A DNA stretch of 64,000 nucleotides from Planosporangium sp963837285 (GCA_963837285.1 CAWIMS010000005.1:1488001-1552000), one strand, 5' to 3'; positions 45,151 through 57,724 are shown, numbered from the stretch's first letter. Notes: generated by a model not told the origin, from the letters alone. Numbers and translations are program-made.

Positions 45151-45225
45151 GATCGGCACAACTTCCGGGAAACTGTTGCCTCGGCCCCCAGCTGAGGCCA
45201 CAGTTTCCCGGAAGTTGTGCCGATC
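45151..45225. repeat. Nested-palindrome intergenic element, copy 9
   Basis: GATCGGCACAACTTCCGGGA, AACTGTTGCCTC, loop, GAGGCCACAGTTTCCC, GGAAGTTGTGCCGATC, with flanks CCAA/TTGG extending the symmetry. It sits between convergent genes. The change AACTGT in one arm is matched by ACAGTT in the other, so pairing is kept despite divergence. Confidence 0.92.
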
Positions 45226-45233
45226 TTGGGGCG

Positions 45234-47369
<2,136 letters not shown>

Positions 47370-47830
47370 GGAAACAACCGTACGCCGGGGGTCCGACAAG
47401 AACGGCTGGTCGCCCGGCACCGCCGACTATGTGTGCACGATCGGCTTCAACATTGCGATTGTGTGTCTAAGATCACCGGGTTACCGTCGATACGTAGGCC
47501 GCTCGCGGCGGCCGATCCGGGCGGCTGGCGGGCCTCCACACCGGTCCGTCCCCTCGGCGCAGGGTTTGCAGCCCCGGCTTGGCCGGTGAGCGCACCACTG
47601 CGGTCGCGCGTCAAGCGCTGACCGGCCGCCGCGAGCGCCGTATCGTGTCGGCCACTCCCCAGGCCCGGCCGCGCCGCCCTGGTGCACGCCGCTCCCCGGC
47701 GGCACGCTGCCCCCGGCCCCACCCCGCTCCCTGGCATCGACAGTGGACTATCAGATCCCAAGCCACCCCCGATCAACGGGACCACATAGCCCACCGTCGA
47801 TGCCGGAGCACCCGACCAACCCGGAACCCC
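47370..47830. other. Intergenic region without a supported gene
   Basis: 461 bp between uvrB and the response regulator gene. It must hold the uvrB promoter, but no clear -35/-10 pair could be picked out. Open frames here on both strands are short, lack ribosome sites and have the composition of chance GC-rich frames. No hairpin family member is present. Confidence 0.6.
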
Positions 47831-48436
47831 TCACAACCAACCGTTGTCCCGCGCGATCCGGGTCGCCTCCACCCGGTTGTGCGCCCCGGTCTTGCCGATG
47901 GCGCTCGACAGATAGTTGCGGACCGTACCCTCAGATAGCACCAACCTCGCCGCCACCGCCGCCACGGTCGCCCCGTCGGCACTGGCCCGCAGCACGTCGC
48001 GTTCCCGTTCGGTGAGCGGCGACGGTCCGCTCGACAGGGACGCCACGGCCAGGTCCGGGTCCACGACGGTCCGACCGTGGTACACGTCGCGCACCGCCGT
48101 CGCGAGCCGGTCCACCGGCGCGTCCTTGACCACGAACCCGCGTGCCCCGGCATCCATGGCCCGGCGCAGGTACCCGGGCCGGCCGAACGTGGTCAGGATG
48201 ACCACCCGTACCCCCGGTGCCTCCTGCCGGATCCGGGCGGTCGCCTCGATGCCGTCCATGCCGGGCATCTCGATGTCGAGCAGGGCGACGTCCGGCTTCT
48301 CGGCCACGGCGGACTCGACCGCCGCCGATCCGTCCGCCACCTCGGCCACCACCTCGAAGTCGGGTTGCAGGGCGAGCAGCGCGGCCAGGGCGCCCCGGAC
48401 CAGATGCTGATCGTCGGCGAGCAGGATCCGGATCAC
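47831..48436 (-). CDS. NarL/LuxR-family response regulator
   Basis: 201 residues. Receiver with ADD acidic residues, phospho-acceptor Asp54 (VALLDIEMPGMDG) and Lys in FVVKDAP; LuxR-type helix-turn-helix (LTERERDVLRASADGATVAAVAARLVLSEGTVRNYLSSAIGKTGA). The recognition region EGTVRNYLSSAI is characteristic of the DesR/YvfU group. It overlaps the upstream kinase by 4 nt. Last gene of the ABC-permease-kinase-regulator operon and the likely activator of the pump. Confidence 0.94.
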   Translation of the reverse strand: MIRILLADDQHLVRGALAALLALQPDFEVVAEVADGSAAVESAVAEKPDVALLDIEMPGMDGIEATARIRQEAPGVRVVILTTFGRPGYLRRAMDAGARGFVVKDAPVDRLATAVRDVYHGRTVVDPDLAVASLSSGPSPLTERERDVLRASADGATVAAVAARLVLSEGTVRNYLSSAIGKTGAHNRVEATRIARDNGWL

Positions 48437-49596
48437 GCCGGGATCACCGCCCGTACTGTGAACCAGCCGTCCACAGGGCCGGCGTCGAAGGAGCCGTCGA
48501 TCGCGGCGATCCGTTCAGCGAGCCCAGCAAGCCCATGCCCGCCAGCGCCACGAAACCCGCCGGCACCGGGAGAACTGACCTCGGATTCAGACGCCACCCC
48601 GTCGTCGGCGACCTCGACCGACAGGCCACCCGGCGCCCGGCCCAACACGATCTTGCACCGTTCAGCGTGCGCGTGCCGGACCACGTTGGTCGACGCCTCG
48701 CGGACCACCCACGATGCCACCTCCTCGACGGCCGGCGACAGGCTGACCGGTACCCCGCTCACGGTCGTCTCTACCGACGCCGCCGCGAGCAGGGCCACCG
48801 CGGTGCGTACCTCGGTCGCCAGCGAGGCGTCGCGGTAGCCGGCGACGGTCGCCCGTACCTCGTCGAGCGCCTCCCGGGCGACCTTGCTGACCTCGATCAT
48901 CTCCGTTTCGGCCCGCTCCGGGTCGGACCGGGACAGCCGCGCCGCCAGCTCCGACTTCAGCGCGACGGCGGCGAGCCGCTGGCCGAGTACGTCGTGCAGG
49001 TCCCGGGAGATCCGCAGCCGCTCCTCGGCGACCGCGAGGCGGGCCAGCTCGGCACGCGCCCGCCGGAGCCGGATGGCGTCTTCGACCTGCCGGGCGAACG
49101 CGACCTGGACGCCGCCGATGGCGAAGATCGACACGGTCGTGCCCAAGACGTCCCCGGTATCGCCGTTCAGCACGAACCCGAGGACGACGAAGCTGCCGGT
49201 GACCGCCAACAGCGCCACGAAACGCCATCGCTGTCGCAAGTTGATCAGCAGCAACGCGTTGGCGTAGAACGCCAGCCCGACGGTCCAGCCGTACCCGAAC
49301 ACCGGGATCAGAGCCGCCCCGACGACGAGCGCGGCGGTCACCGCGTACGGCGTCCTGTTGTCGTAGGGCACCGGCATCGATCGCCAGACCACCCACGTGT
49401 AGCAGGCGACGAACGCCGCCACCCCGACCAGGCCGAACACGACCTTCCCGGTCGGCACACCGCGGGAGAGCAGCGAGACGACCGGGAAGGCCAGGAAGCC
49501 CAGAAACGCAAGACCGTACAGCCGCACCCGCAGCCACTGCTTCGGGCCCCAGCGGTCGGCGTCCGGGATACCGGCCGCGGGCTCGGAGACGGTCAT
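48433..49596 (-). CDS. Sensor histidine kinase (DesK/YvfT-like)
   Basis: 387 residues from the ATG at 49596, 5 nt after the permease stop. Four to five N-terminal transmembrane helices (about 35-160), then the HisKA_3 helix with phospho-accepting His in RISRDLHDVLGQRLAAVALKSELA, and a HATPase domain (VVREASTNVVRHAHAERC; VADDGV...GGHGLAGLAERI). No extracytoplasmic domain, so it probably senses the membrane itself or the transporter. Same order as Bacillus YvfRSTU-type systems. Confidence 0.93.
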   Translation of the reverse strand: MTVSEPAAGIPDADRWGPKQWLRVRLYGLAFLGFLAFPVVSLLSRGVPTGKVVFGLVGVAAFVACYTWVVWRSMPVPYDNRTPYAVTAALVVGAALIPVFGYGWTVGLAFYANALLLINLRQRWRFVALLAVTGSFVVLGFVLNGDTGDVLGTTVSIFAIGGVQVAFARQVEDAIRLRRARAELARLAVAEERLRISRDLHDVLGQRLAAVALKSELAARLSRSDPERAETEMIEVSKVAREALDEVRATVAGYRDASLATEVRTAVALLAAASVETTVSGVPVSLSPAVEEVASWVVREASTNVVRHAHAERCKIVLGRAPGGLSVEVADDGVASESEVSSPGAGGFRGAGGHGLAGLAERIAAIDGSFDAGPVDGWFTVRAVIPA

Positions 49597-49601
49597 GTCG
49601 A

Positions 49602-50318
49602 TCAGGATGCCCTGCGGAAGCGCCAGCCGGCCAGTGCCGCGATCGCCACGGTCCAGCCGAGCAGGATCGAGATCCCGGTCACCGAGACATGCGCCGCGCC
49701 GATCACCGACCAGCCCAGCTCGCCGGCCCGATATGTCGGGGTCACATCGGCGATCTGCGCCAGCCAGTGCGGGAAGATCCGCACCGGCATCCACAGCCCC
49801 CCGACGATCGACAGCACGAACAGCGACACCATCGACGCCGCCTGCGCCAGTTCGTCGCGGAAGGTGTACCCGATCACGATGCCCAGCCCGATGAACGGCA
49901 GCGACGCGAGCCACAGCGTGCCGGCGAGGCCGAGCCATGTGGTCACCGGCAGGTGAACGTGGTTGACGAACCGGCCCAGCAGCAGGATCGCCACCACCGA
50001 CGGCACGACGAGCATCGTCGCCGCCGCGAACTTCACCCCGAGGTACGTGACCGGCCGCATGGGGCTCAGCGCCAGTTGCCGGGTCCAGCCCCGGGTGCGT
50101 TCCAGCGCGATCCGCGCGCCGAAGCCGGGCAGTGCCGCGACGATCGCGCCGTACAGCGCCATCGACACCATCCCGTACGTGGCGCCGCTGTCGTCCCCGC
50201 GGTCGAACACGGTCGTGAAGAGCAGGTAGAACACGGCCGGGAAGCCGATCGTGTAGCCGAGGAAGGCCGGGGCGCGCAGCGTCCGCAGCACCTCCATGCG
50301 CAGGTACGCGAGCATCAT
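49602..50318 (-). CDS. ABC-2 transporter permease
   Basis: 238 residues, six predicted transmembrane helices. It opens LAYLRMEVLRTLRAPAFLGYTIGFPAVFYLLFTTVF, common in YvfS-like permeases, and has MYGAIVAALPGFGARIALERTRGWTRQLALSP (ABC-2 core). The ATG at 50318 overlaps the ATPase stop (ATGA); an ATG at 50315 is also possible. Partner of the ATPase starting at 51211. Substrate unknown, perhaps an antimicrobial peptide or lipid. Confidence 0.92.
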   Translation of the reverse strand: MMLAYLRMEVLRTLRAPAFLGYTIGFPAVFYLLFTTVFDRGDDSGATYGMVSMALYGAIVAALPGFGARIALERTRGWTRQLALSPMRPVTYLGVKFAAATMLVVPSVVAILLLGRFVNHVHLPVTTWLGLAGTLWLASLPFIGLGIVIGYTFRDELAQAASMVSLFVLSIVGGLWMPVRIFPHWLAQIADVTPTYRAGELGWSVIGAAHVSVTGISILLGWTVAIAALAGWRFRRAS

Positions 50319-51211
50319 GAGGTCCCTTCGGTGAGCGCCAGCACGGCGTCGGCCAGCGGTGCTGCCGCCACTTCGATGTCGCGGGCTTTCGGGTACATGG
50401 TGAGCAGGGCGCGCAGCGTGGTGTCCGACTCGGCGGAGCGCAGGGTCACGCTGACGCCATGGATGTCCACGGTGGACACACCGGGCAGGACACGCAGCTC
50501 GTGTTCGGCCACGCCGGGCAGCGTCACCCGGATCACCCGGGCGGCGGCGACGGCGCGGATCTCGGTGGTCGGCCCGTCCGCGACCACCGTGCCGTTCGCG
50601 ATCAGCACGATCCGGTCGGCGACCTCGTCGGCCTCCTCCAGGTAGTGGGTGGAGAAGAGCACGGTACGGCCGGCTGCGGCGTACCCGCGGACCGCGGTCC
50701 AGAACGCGCGCCGGGCGGCGGTGTCGAGGCCGGCCGTCGGCTCGTCGAGCACCAGCAGGTCGGGGTTTCCGACCAGCGAAAGCCCGAAGCGTACCCGCTG
50801 GGCCTGCCCGCCGGAGAGCTTGTCCACCCGGCGGTCCAGGATGTCGCCGACACCGGCGGCGTCGACCGCCTCGGTCAGCGGCGCCGGCCGGGGCTGTAGC
50901 GCCCGCATCGCGCTGAGCAGCTCGCGTACCGTGACGCCGGCCAGCAACTCACCGCTCTGCAACACGGCGCCGACCCGGCCGGCGGCGATGGCGGCCTTGG
51001 GTGCCACACCGAACAGCGCGACCCGACCGCTGTCCGGAGTGGACAGTCCGAGCAGGGTGTCGAGGGTGGTGGTCTTGCCGGCGCCGTTCGGGCCGAGCAG
51101 GGCGACCACCTCGCCCCGCCGTACGGTCAGGTCAACGCCGTCCACCGCCCGGACGCTGCCGTAGTACCGCCGCAGCCCCTGGATCTCGATGGCTAAGGGA
51201 GTCTCTTTCAT
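50315..51211 (-). CDS. ABC-2 transporter ATPase
   Basis: 298 residues from the ATG at 51211; TTG and GTG codons 9-18 nt upstream are alternatives and no ribosome site decides. Walker A GPNGAGKTT, signature LSGGQAQRVRFGLSLVG, Walker B LLVLDEPTAGLD, H-loop FSTHYLEEADEVADRI. The C-terminal accessory domain (about 210-298) is typical of drug-type ABC-2 exporters. First gene of the four-gene operon. Confidence 0.93.
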   Translation of the reverse strand: MKETPLAIEIQGLRRYYGSVRAVDGVDLTVRRGEVVALLGPNGAGKTTTLDTLLGLSTPDSGRVALFGVAPKAAIAAGRVGAVLQSGELLAGVTVRELLSAMRALQPRPAPLTEAVDAAGVGDILDRRVDKLSGGQAQRVRFGLSLVGNPDLLVLDEPTAGLDTAARRAFWTAVRGYAAAGRTVLFSTHYLEEADEVADRIVLIANGTVVADGPTTEIRAVAAARVIRVTLPGVAEHELRVLPGVSTVDIHGVSVTLRSAESDTTLRALLTMYPKARDIEVAAAPLADAVLALTEGTS

Positions 51212-51280
51212 GGCGTTCACGATCGCCAATTCGGGTCGCCTGGCGTAGTGCGGCCGATCGTGACCTCGGCATGACAGTTG

Positions 51281-51868
51281 TCATGCGAACCGATCGCGCC
51301 AGGCCTCGTCCACCTTCTTGTGCAGGTCTTCGATAGTTCCGTCGTTGACGATCACCACGTCGGCCGCCGCGCGCCGCTGCTCGTCGGTAGCCTGGGCGCG
51401 GATCCGGGCGGTCGCCTCGTCCCGGGTCATGCCGCGATCGCGGACCAGCCGCTCGACCCGCGTCTCCTCGTCGGCGAGCACGACGACGACCACCTCGTAC
51501 GCGTCCGCGAGGCCGGCCTCGACCAGCAACGGGACGTCGTTGACCACGACCGAGTCCGGCGGTGCCGCGGCGATCAGTTCGACGGTCCGTTCGCGTACCC
51601 GAGGGTGGATGATCCCCTCCAGCCGGCGGCGCGCCGCGTCGTCGCCGAACACGACGCTCGCGAGTCTGGCCCGGTCGAGCGAGCCGTCACCGGCGAGCAC
51701 CTGCGGCCCGAACTCGGCGACGACCTCGGCCAGCCCGTCGGTGCCCGGCGCAACCGCCTCCCGGGCGAGCCGATCCGAGTCGATCACAACCGCACCGTGT
51801 GCGGCCAGGCGCTCGGCGACCGCGCTCTTGCCGGCGCCGATCCCACCGGTCAATCCCACCATCAGCAC
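51281..51868 (-). CDS. coaE: Dephospho-CoA kinase
   Basis: 195-residue P-loop kinase, last step of coenzyme A synthesis (3'-phosphorylation of dephospho-CoA). Walker A GLTGGIGAGKS at the N-terminus, DSDRLAREAVAPGT substrate region, HPRVRERT and VVNDVPLLVEAGL (typical VPLLxE) and a lid RDRGMTRDEATARI. GTG at 51868 or ATG at 51862; neither has a clear ribosome site. Lies next to rpsA, as in many actinobacteria. It lacks the long UPF0157 extension found in mycobacterial CoaE. Confidence 0.95.
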   Translation of the reverse strand: MLMVGLTGGIGAGKSAVAERLAAHGAVVIDSDRLAREAVAPGTDGLAEVVAEFGPQVLAGDGSLDRARLASVVFGDDAARRRLEGIIHPRVRERTVELIAAAPPDSVVVNDVPLLVEAGLADAYEVVVVVLADEETRVERLVRDRGMTRDEATARIRAQATDEQRRAAADVVIVNDGTIEDLHKKVDEAWRDRFA

Positions 51869-51943
51869 GGGACAGACAGTACGTGATTACGCTACGGCGT
51901 GGCTCGTGCACTCTACGCAGTCAAGTCGGTACGGTCAGCCGTC

Positions 51944-52225
51944 ATGGGCGACTATCGGATCCACCTGCTCGGCGTGGCCGGGACGCGACCGGGCGTGGGC
52001 CGCCACCGGTTGGGTGCGCCGGGACTGAAGTACTGCCGGCACCACCGTCCGGTACGCGCGCGGCTGGTCCGCCAGCAGGTCAGCCGCCGTCGGGCGGTGC
52101 CGGCCTCCCGGATCCTCCAGGTCGCGACGCTGCTCGCCGTCCTCATGGTCACCGGGACGGTGCTGGTGAGCGGCTGGTACGCGGCAGCCGGAGCCGCCGC
52201 GATCGCCAGCATGGTCGCCCACTAG
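51944..52225 (+). CDS. Small hypothetical basic membrane protein
   Basis: About 93 residues from the ATG at 51944 (or 108 from 51899). Arg-rich N-terminal half and a hydrophobic C-terminal half (ILQVATLLAVLMVTGTVLVSGWYAAAGAAAIASM) that could form two membrane helices. No recognised domain and no clear ribosome site. It is divergent from coaE and convergent with rpsA, where an independent small gene is plausible, but it could be a chance frame. Confidence 0.4.
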   Translation: MGDYRIHLLGVAGTRPGVGRHRLGAPGLKYCRHHRPVRARLVRQQVSRRRAVPASRILQVATLLAVLMVTGTVLVSGWYAAAGAAAIASMVAH

Positions 52226-52271
52226 CCGGCCCCCGCCGCCCACGCACTGGGCGCCCACCACACACGAAGCG

Positions 52272-52301
52272 GGCCCCGGACCGGGTGACCGGTCCGGGGC
52301 C
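52272..52301 (-). terminator. Strong GC hairpin downstream of rpsA
   Basis: Perfect 13-bp stem GGCCCCGGACCGG/CCGGTCCGGGGCC with loop GTGA, starting 12 nt after the rpsA stop on the minus strand. No U-tract follows, as is common for actinobacterial hairpin terminators. The symmetric structure could also serve the small convergent gene. Confidence 0.75.
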
Positions 52302-52313
52302 GCTAAACGCTAC

Positions 52314-53825
52314 TCAGCCCTTGCCGCCAGCGAGCTTCTCCCGCAGCGCGGCGAGCGCCTCGTCGGTGGCGAGGGTGCCGACTGGGCTCCTCGGCCGCCC
52401 GGGCGGGAGCCGGGGACGACGAGGTGGCCGGGCCGGAGACCCCGCCGCCCGTGCTCGGCGGCGCCTCAGCGTCGGCCGCGCGCGCCGTCTGCACCTGCTT
52501 GGTGTGGGCCTCCCAGCGCACGCGGGCCTCGGCGTACTGCCGCTCCCACTCCTCGCGCTGCTTGTCGAAGCCTTCCAGCCACTCACCGGTCTCGGAGTCG
52601 AAGCCCTCCGGGTAGATGTAGTTGCCCTGCTGGTCGTAGGTGGCCGCCATGCCGTAGAGGGTCGGGTCGAAGTGCTCCTCGCCCTCGACGAAGCCCTCGT
52701 TGGCCTGCTTGAGCGACAGCGAGATCCGCCGGCGCTCCAGGTCGATGTCGATGACCTTGACCATGACCTCGGAGCCGACCTGCACGACCTGCTCCGGGAT
52801 CTCCACGTGGCGCTCGGCCAGCTCGGAGATGTGCACCAGGCCCTCGATGCCGTCGTCGACCCGCACGAACGCGCCGAACGGCACCAGCTTGGTGACCTTG
52901 CCGGGCACGATCTGCTGGATCGCGTGGGTGCGGGCGAACTGCCGCCACGGGTCTTCCTGCGTCGCCTTCAGCGACAGCGAGACCCGCTCGCGGTCCAGGT
53001 CGACGTCGAGCACCTCGACCTCGACCTCCTGGCCGACCTCGACGACCTCGGACGGGTGGTCGATGTGCTTCCAGGACAGCTCGGAGACGTGCACCAGACC
53101 GTCCACGCCGCCGAGGTCGACGAACGCGCCGAAGTTGACGATCGAGGAAACCACGCCCTTGCGGACCTGGCCCTTCTGCAGCTTGTTGCAGGAACTCGGT
53201 GCGCACCTCGGACTGGGTCTGCTCCAGGTAGGCCCGCCGGGACAGCACCACATTGTTGCGGTTCTTGTCCAGCTCGATGATCTTCGCCTCGAGCTCACGG
53301 CCGACATACGGCTGAAGGTCGCGGACCCGGCGCATCTCGACCAGGGACGCGGGCAGGAAGCCACGCAGACCGATGTCGAGGATCAGGCCACCCTTGACCA
53401 CCTCGATGACGGAGCCACGCACGACCCCGTCCTCTTCCTTGATCTTCTCGATCGTCCCCCACGCCCGCTCGTACTGAGCGCGCTTCTTCGACAGGATCAG
53501 GCGGCCCTCCTTGTCCTCCTTCTGGAGAACCAGGGCCTCGATGTGATCACCGACCGACACAACTTCGGCGGGGTCGACGTCGTGCTTGATCGACAACTCG
53601 CGCGAGGGGATGACGCCCTCGGTCTTGTAGCCGATGTCGAGCAGGACCTCGTCCCGATCGACCTTGACGACGGTGCCTTCGACAATGTCGCCGTCGTTGA
53701 AGTACTTGATGGTCTCGTCGATCGCGGCGAGGAAGGCCTCCTCGGTGCCGAGATCGTCGACGGTGACCTTGTGCGCCGGTGGTGTGGGCGGGGGCGCTCG
53801 AGGGGGCCTCGATGCTGCTCGTCAT
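52314..53825 (-). CDS. rpsA: 30S ribosomal protein S1, three frameshifts in this sequence
   Basis: S1 with four S1/OB repeats, about 500 residues once joined. Start ATG 53825 (MTSSIEAPSSAP). Frame breaks: about 53776-53780, before AHKVTVDD; about 53187-53190, where TEFL-NKLQKGQVRKG needs one base removed; and about 52381-52384, before VGTLATDEALAALREKLAGGKG-stop. Repeat hallmarks include VNFGAFVDLGGVDGLVHVSELSW and FGAFVRVDDGIEGLVHISELAE. All three breaks are mended by dropping one base and the protein is otherwise highly conserved. A triple break in a normally essential gene points to sequence error. Confidence 0.93.
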
Positions 53826-54082
53826 GTGGGCGGTTGCTCCGGTCGGATGGTTGTCAGGCGGTGACCTGCGGTGCTCTCGCAGACTTGTCGCCAGGCGCGG
53901 CCCCGCCGGCCAAATAGGTATCGGGGCTGTGTCGACGACCGCGGATCTGCTCCCTGCCGAGGCACGCGATCCACGAGTGCATCGAACAGCCTACCGTGCG
54001 CAATACCACAGCGTCCAACCCTCCCCCACACCCGTGTCTGATCTTTTCTCGCGGATCTTGGCGACAGGTATCGTCCTGCGGC

Positions 54083-54893
54083 ATGGGTGAGGCAGGCGTG
54101 ACCCGGCGCGCGGTCGGGACCGGCGAGAACCGGCGGGCAAGCCGTGCCTGGTGGGACGGGGATGCGGACGCCTACCAGGCCGAGCACGGCGACTTCCTCG
54201 GTGACGTCGACTTCGTCTGGTGCCCGGAGGGCCTGCGCGAGGCCGACGCGCGCCTGCTCGGCGACGTTGCCGGCCGCCGGGTGCTGGAGATCGGCTGTGG
54301 TGCGGCCGCGGCGGCGCGGTGGTTGGCCACCCAGGGCGCCAAGGTCATAGCCAGTGATCTCGTCCGGCGGCATGCTGCGGCACGCGCGGGAGGCCGCCGA
54401 CAAGACGGGGGTACGGGTACCGCTCGTCCAGTGCGACGCGCTGGCGCTCCCGTTTCCGGCCGAGAGTTTCGACATCGTCTGCACCGCTTTCGGGGCGGTC
54501 CCGTTCGTCGACGACTCGGCCCGGGTCATGCGCGAGGTCCTCCGGGTGCTCCGCCCGGGCGGGCGCTGGGCGTTCTCGGTGACCCACCCGATGCGCTGGA
54601 TCTTCCTCGACGACCCCGGCGAGGGCGGGCTGGTGGCGGTGCACTCGTACTTCGACCGCACCCCGTACGTCGAGTACGACGACGGTGACGTTGCCAGCTA
54701 CGTCGAGCACCACCGGACGCTCGGCGACCGGGTACGCGAGCTGGTCGCGGCGGGTTTCGTCCTCACCGACATCGTGGAGCCGGAGTGGCCGGACGGGCAC
54801 CAGCAGATCTGGGGCCAGTGGAGCCCGCTGCGCGGCCGGATCTTCCCCGGCACCGCCATCTTCGTCGCCGACAAGCCGACGATCCCTCGATGA
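54083..54893 (+). CDS. Class I SAM-dependent methyltransferase, one frameshift
   Basis: About 269 residues once joined. ATG 54083; SAM-binding motif I RVLEIGCGAAAAARWLA, then the frame breaks near 54363 where SDL-SGGMLRHAREAADK continues after dropping one base. Motif II-III region LVQCDALALPFPAESFDIVCTAFGAVPFVDD and VLRPGGRWAFSVTHPMRW follow, and the end (YVEHHRTLGDRVRELVAAGFVLTDIVEPEWP) is typical of a conserved actinobacterial Methyltransf_11 protein often encoded near rpsA/polA. Substrate unknown. The frameshift is probably an artefact. Confidence 0.85.
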
Positions 54894-54905
54894 GTGGAGA
54901 GATAA

Positions 54906-54932
54906 ATACGTTATGGCAGCGGAATAACGTAT
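54906..54932. terminator. AT-rich hairpin between methyltransferase and polA
   Basis: Perfect 9-bp stem ATACGTTAT/ATAACGTAT with a 9-nt loop, between convergent genes (stops at 54893 and 54977). Unusually AT-rich for this genome; likely a two-way terminator. Confidence 0.6.
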
Positions 54933-54976
54933 CTGTCCTTCCACCCGCGGAGATCTTGAGCCACCGCCGGACGGCG

Positions 54977-57681
54977 TCAGTGCGCCGCCGCGTTCCAGTC
55001 GCGGCCGGCCCCGACCGACACCTCCAGCGGCACGTCGAGCGGGTATGCCGCGCCCATCTGGGTGCGCACCAGCTCCTCCAGCACCTCCCGCTCCCCCGCG
55101 GCGACCTCGAACACCAGCTCGTCGTGCACCTGGAGCAGCATCCGCGAGCGCAGGCCGGCTTTGCGGATCGCCGCGTCGACCCGCAGCATCGCGATCTTGA
55201 TGATGTCGGCGGCCGAACCCTGGATCGGTGCGTTGAGCGCCATCCGCTCGGACATCTCCCGCCGCTGCCGGTTGTCGCTGTTGAGATCCGGCAGGTAGCG
55301 CCGGCGCCCGAGCACCGTCACCGTGTACCCGTCGCGGCGCGCCTGGGCGACGATCTCGTGCAGGTAGTCGCGCACCCCACCGAACCGGCCGAAGTACTCC
55401 TCCATGAGCACGCTGGCCTCGGCCGGGGTGATGTTGAGCTGCTGGGCGAGCCCGTATGAGGACAGCCCGTACGCCAGCCCGTAGTTCATCGCCTTGATCT
55501 TGCTGCGCTGGTCGGGCACGACCTCCTCGACCGGCACCGAGAACACCGACGACGCGGTCGCGGCGTGGAAGTCGAAGCCGGAGTTGAACGCGTCGATCAG
55601 CGCCGCGTCCTTGGACATGTGCGCCATGATCCGCATCTCGATCTGGCTGTAGTCGGCCGACATCAGCGACTCGAACCCGCCGTCGCCCACGATGAAGGCA
55701 CGCCGGATCCGCCGGCCCTCCGCGGTGCGGATCGGGATGTTCTGGAGGTTGGGGTCGGTGCTCGACAGCCGGCCGGTAGCGGCGACGGTCTGGTTGAAGG
55801 TGGTGTGGATCCGCCCGTCGTCGCTGACCGACTTCAGCAGGCCGTCCACCGTGGACTTGAGCTTCGCGACGTCGCGGTGGCGCAGCAGGTGCTCCAGCAG
55901 CGGGTGCTGGCTCTGCTCGTAGAGCCACTGCAATGAGTCGGCGTCGGTCGTGTACCCGGTCTTGATCTTTTTGGTCTTCGGCAGGCCCAGCTCGGTGAAC
56001 AGGATCTCCTGGAGCTGTTTCGGCGAGCCGAGGTTGAACTCCCGGCCGATCACCGCGTAGGCCGCCTGCGCGGCCGCCTTCACCTCGGCGGCGAAATGTG
56101 CCTCCAGCTCGGACAGGTAGTGCGTGTCGGCGGCGATGCCGGCCTGCTCCATCCGGGCCAGCACCTCGGCCAGCGGCAGCTCGACCTCGGCGAGCAGCCG
56201 CTGGGCGTGCTCGCCGCCGCGCGCCGGGTCGGCGGCGATCGCCTCGGCCAGGTCGAGGGTGGCCCGGGCGCGCAGCATCAGGTTGCGCTCGATCTCGCCG
56301 TCTTCGCCGAGCCCGTCGAGCGTGAGCTGGCCGTCGTCGGACTGCTCGACGCGCAGCTCGCGCTGGAGGTAGCGCAGCGCGAGGTCGGTCAGGTCGTAGG
56401 AGCGCTGGTCGGGCTTGGCCAGGTAGGCCGCGAGGGCGGTGTCGTTGACCACCCCGGCCAGCTCCCAGCCGCGGGCGGCGAACGCGAGCAGCGCCGGCTT
56501 GACGTCGTGCAGCACCTTGGGCCGCTCCGGATCGGCCAGCCACAGCGCCACGGCCGGCTCGTCGGTCTCGTCGAGCCCGGCCGGGTCGAACCAGGCGGCC
56601 GGGCCGTCGGCGGTCGCCAGCGCCACGCCGGTCAGCTCGCCGGTCCCCCGGCCGAACGTGCCGGACACCGCGACGCCGATCCGGGTGCCCACCCCGGCCT
56701 GCTCCTCCAGCCACGCCTGACCGCGCCCGGCCCGAGGATGGCGCCGGCCAGGTCGAACCCGGCCTCCGCCTCCGGCTCGACCGCCTCCAGGTACTGGTAG
56801 AGCCGGTCGCGCAGGATCCGGAACTCCAGCGTGTCGAAGACCCGGTGCACCGCCTCCCGGTCCCACCCGCGCCAGTGCAGGTCGGTCGGGCCGAGCGGCA
56901 GCTCAAGGTCGTCGACCAGCCGGTTGAGCTCGTAGTTGCGCAGGACGTCGGCGAGATGGGCGCGCAGGCTGTCGCCGGCCTTGCCCTTGATCTCGTCGAC
57001 GCGGGCGATCAGCGCCTCCAGATTGCCGAACTGGGTGATCCACTTGGCGGCGGTCTTCGGCCCGACGCCCGGCACCCCGATCAGGTTGTCGCTGGTCTCG
57101 CCGACGATGGCGGCAAGGTCGCGATAGCAGTCCGGCCCGACGCCGTATCGCTCGGTCACCTTGTCGGCCGTCATGCGGTCCATCTCGGAGACCCCGCGCT
57201 TGAGGTAGAGCACGGTGATGCTGTCGTCGACCAACTGGAACGCGTCGCGGTCGCCGGTGATCACGCCGACCTGCATGCCGGCCGCACCCGCCTGGCGGGC
57301 GAGCGTGGCGATCACGTCGTCGGCCTCGTAGCCAGGCTTCTCGACGGTGCGGATGCCGAGCGCGTCGAGCACCTCGCGGATGAGGCTGACCTGCGCCGAG
57401 AAGATGTCCGGCGTCTTGGCCCGGCCGGCCTTGTAGTCGGCGTAGCGCTCGGAGCGGAACGAGTGCCGCGAGACGTCGAAGCAGACCACGATGTGGGTCG
57501 GCTGCTCGTCGCGCAACATGTTGATCAACATGGACGTGAACCCGAACACCGCGTTGGTCGGCTGCCCCGTCTTGGTCGCGAAGTTCTCCACCGGCAGCGC
57601 GTAGAACGCGCGGTAGGCCAGCGAGTGGCCGTCGAGCAACAGCAGGCGGGGGGTGGTCTCAGCAGCCGACGTTGGTGTCAC
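54977..57681 (-). CDS. polA: DNA polymerase I, one frameshift in this sequence
   Basis: About 900 residues once joined. The 5'-3' exonuclease domain covers residues 1-300 (LLLLDGHSLAYRAFYAL; GYEADDVIATLA; GITGDRD-type VGVITGDRDAFQLV; GVPGVGPKTAAKW). The frame changes near 56725-56735 (one base missing, or two extra) before AWLEEQAGVGTRIGVAVSG. The vestigial 3'-5' exonuclease domain and polymerase domain follow, with motif A SADYSQIEMRIMAH, motif B RSKIKAMNYGLAYGLSSYG and motif C LQVHDELVFEVA. Both ends are full length, so the break is likely a homopolymer error (CGCGCCCGGCCC). Performs gap filling in repair and replication. Confidence 0.95.
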
Positions 57682-57724
57682 GCTGGCGACTCTAGTCTGC
57701 CCCTACGACAGTTCAGCGCCACCC

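Noticed and set aside
47447..47794. 115-codon minus-strand frame in the uvrB/regulator gap
   Set aside because: No ribosome site, low-complexity composition and no family resemblance.
52314..53825. Programmed ribosomal frameshifting in rpsA
   Set aside because: Three separate sites without slippery heptamers or a reason for recoding; similar breaks in other genes indicate sequence error.
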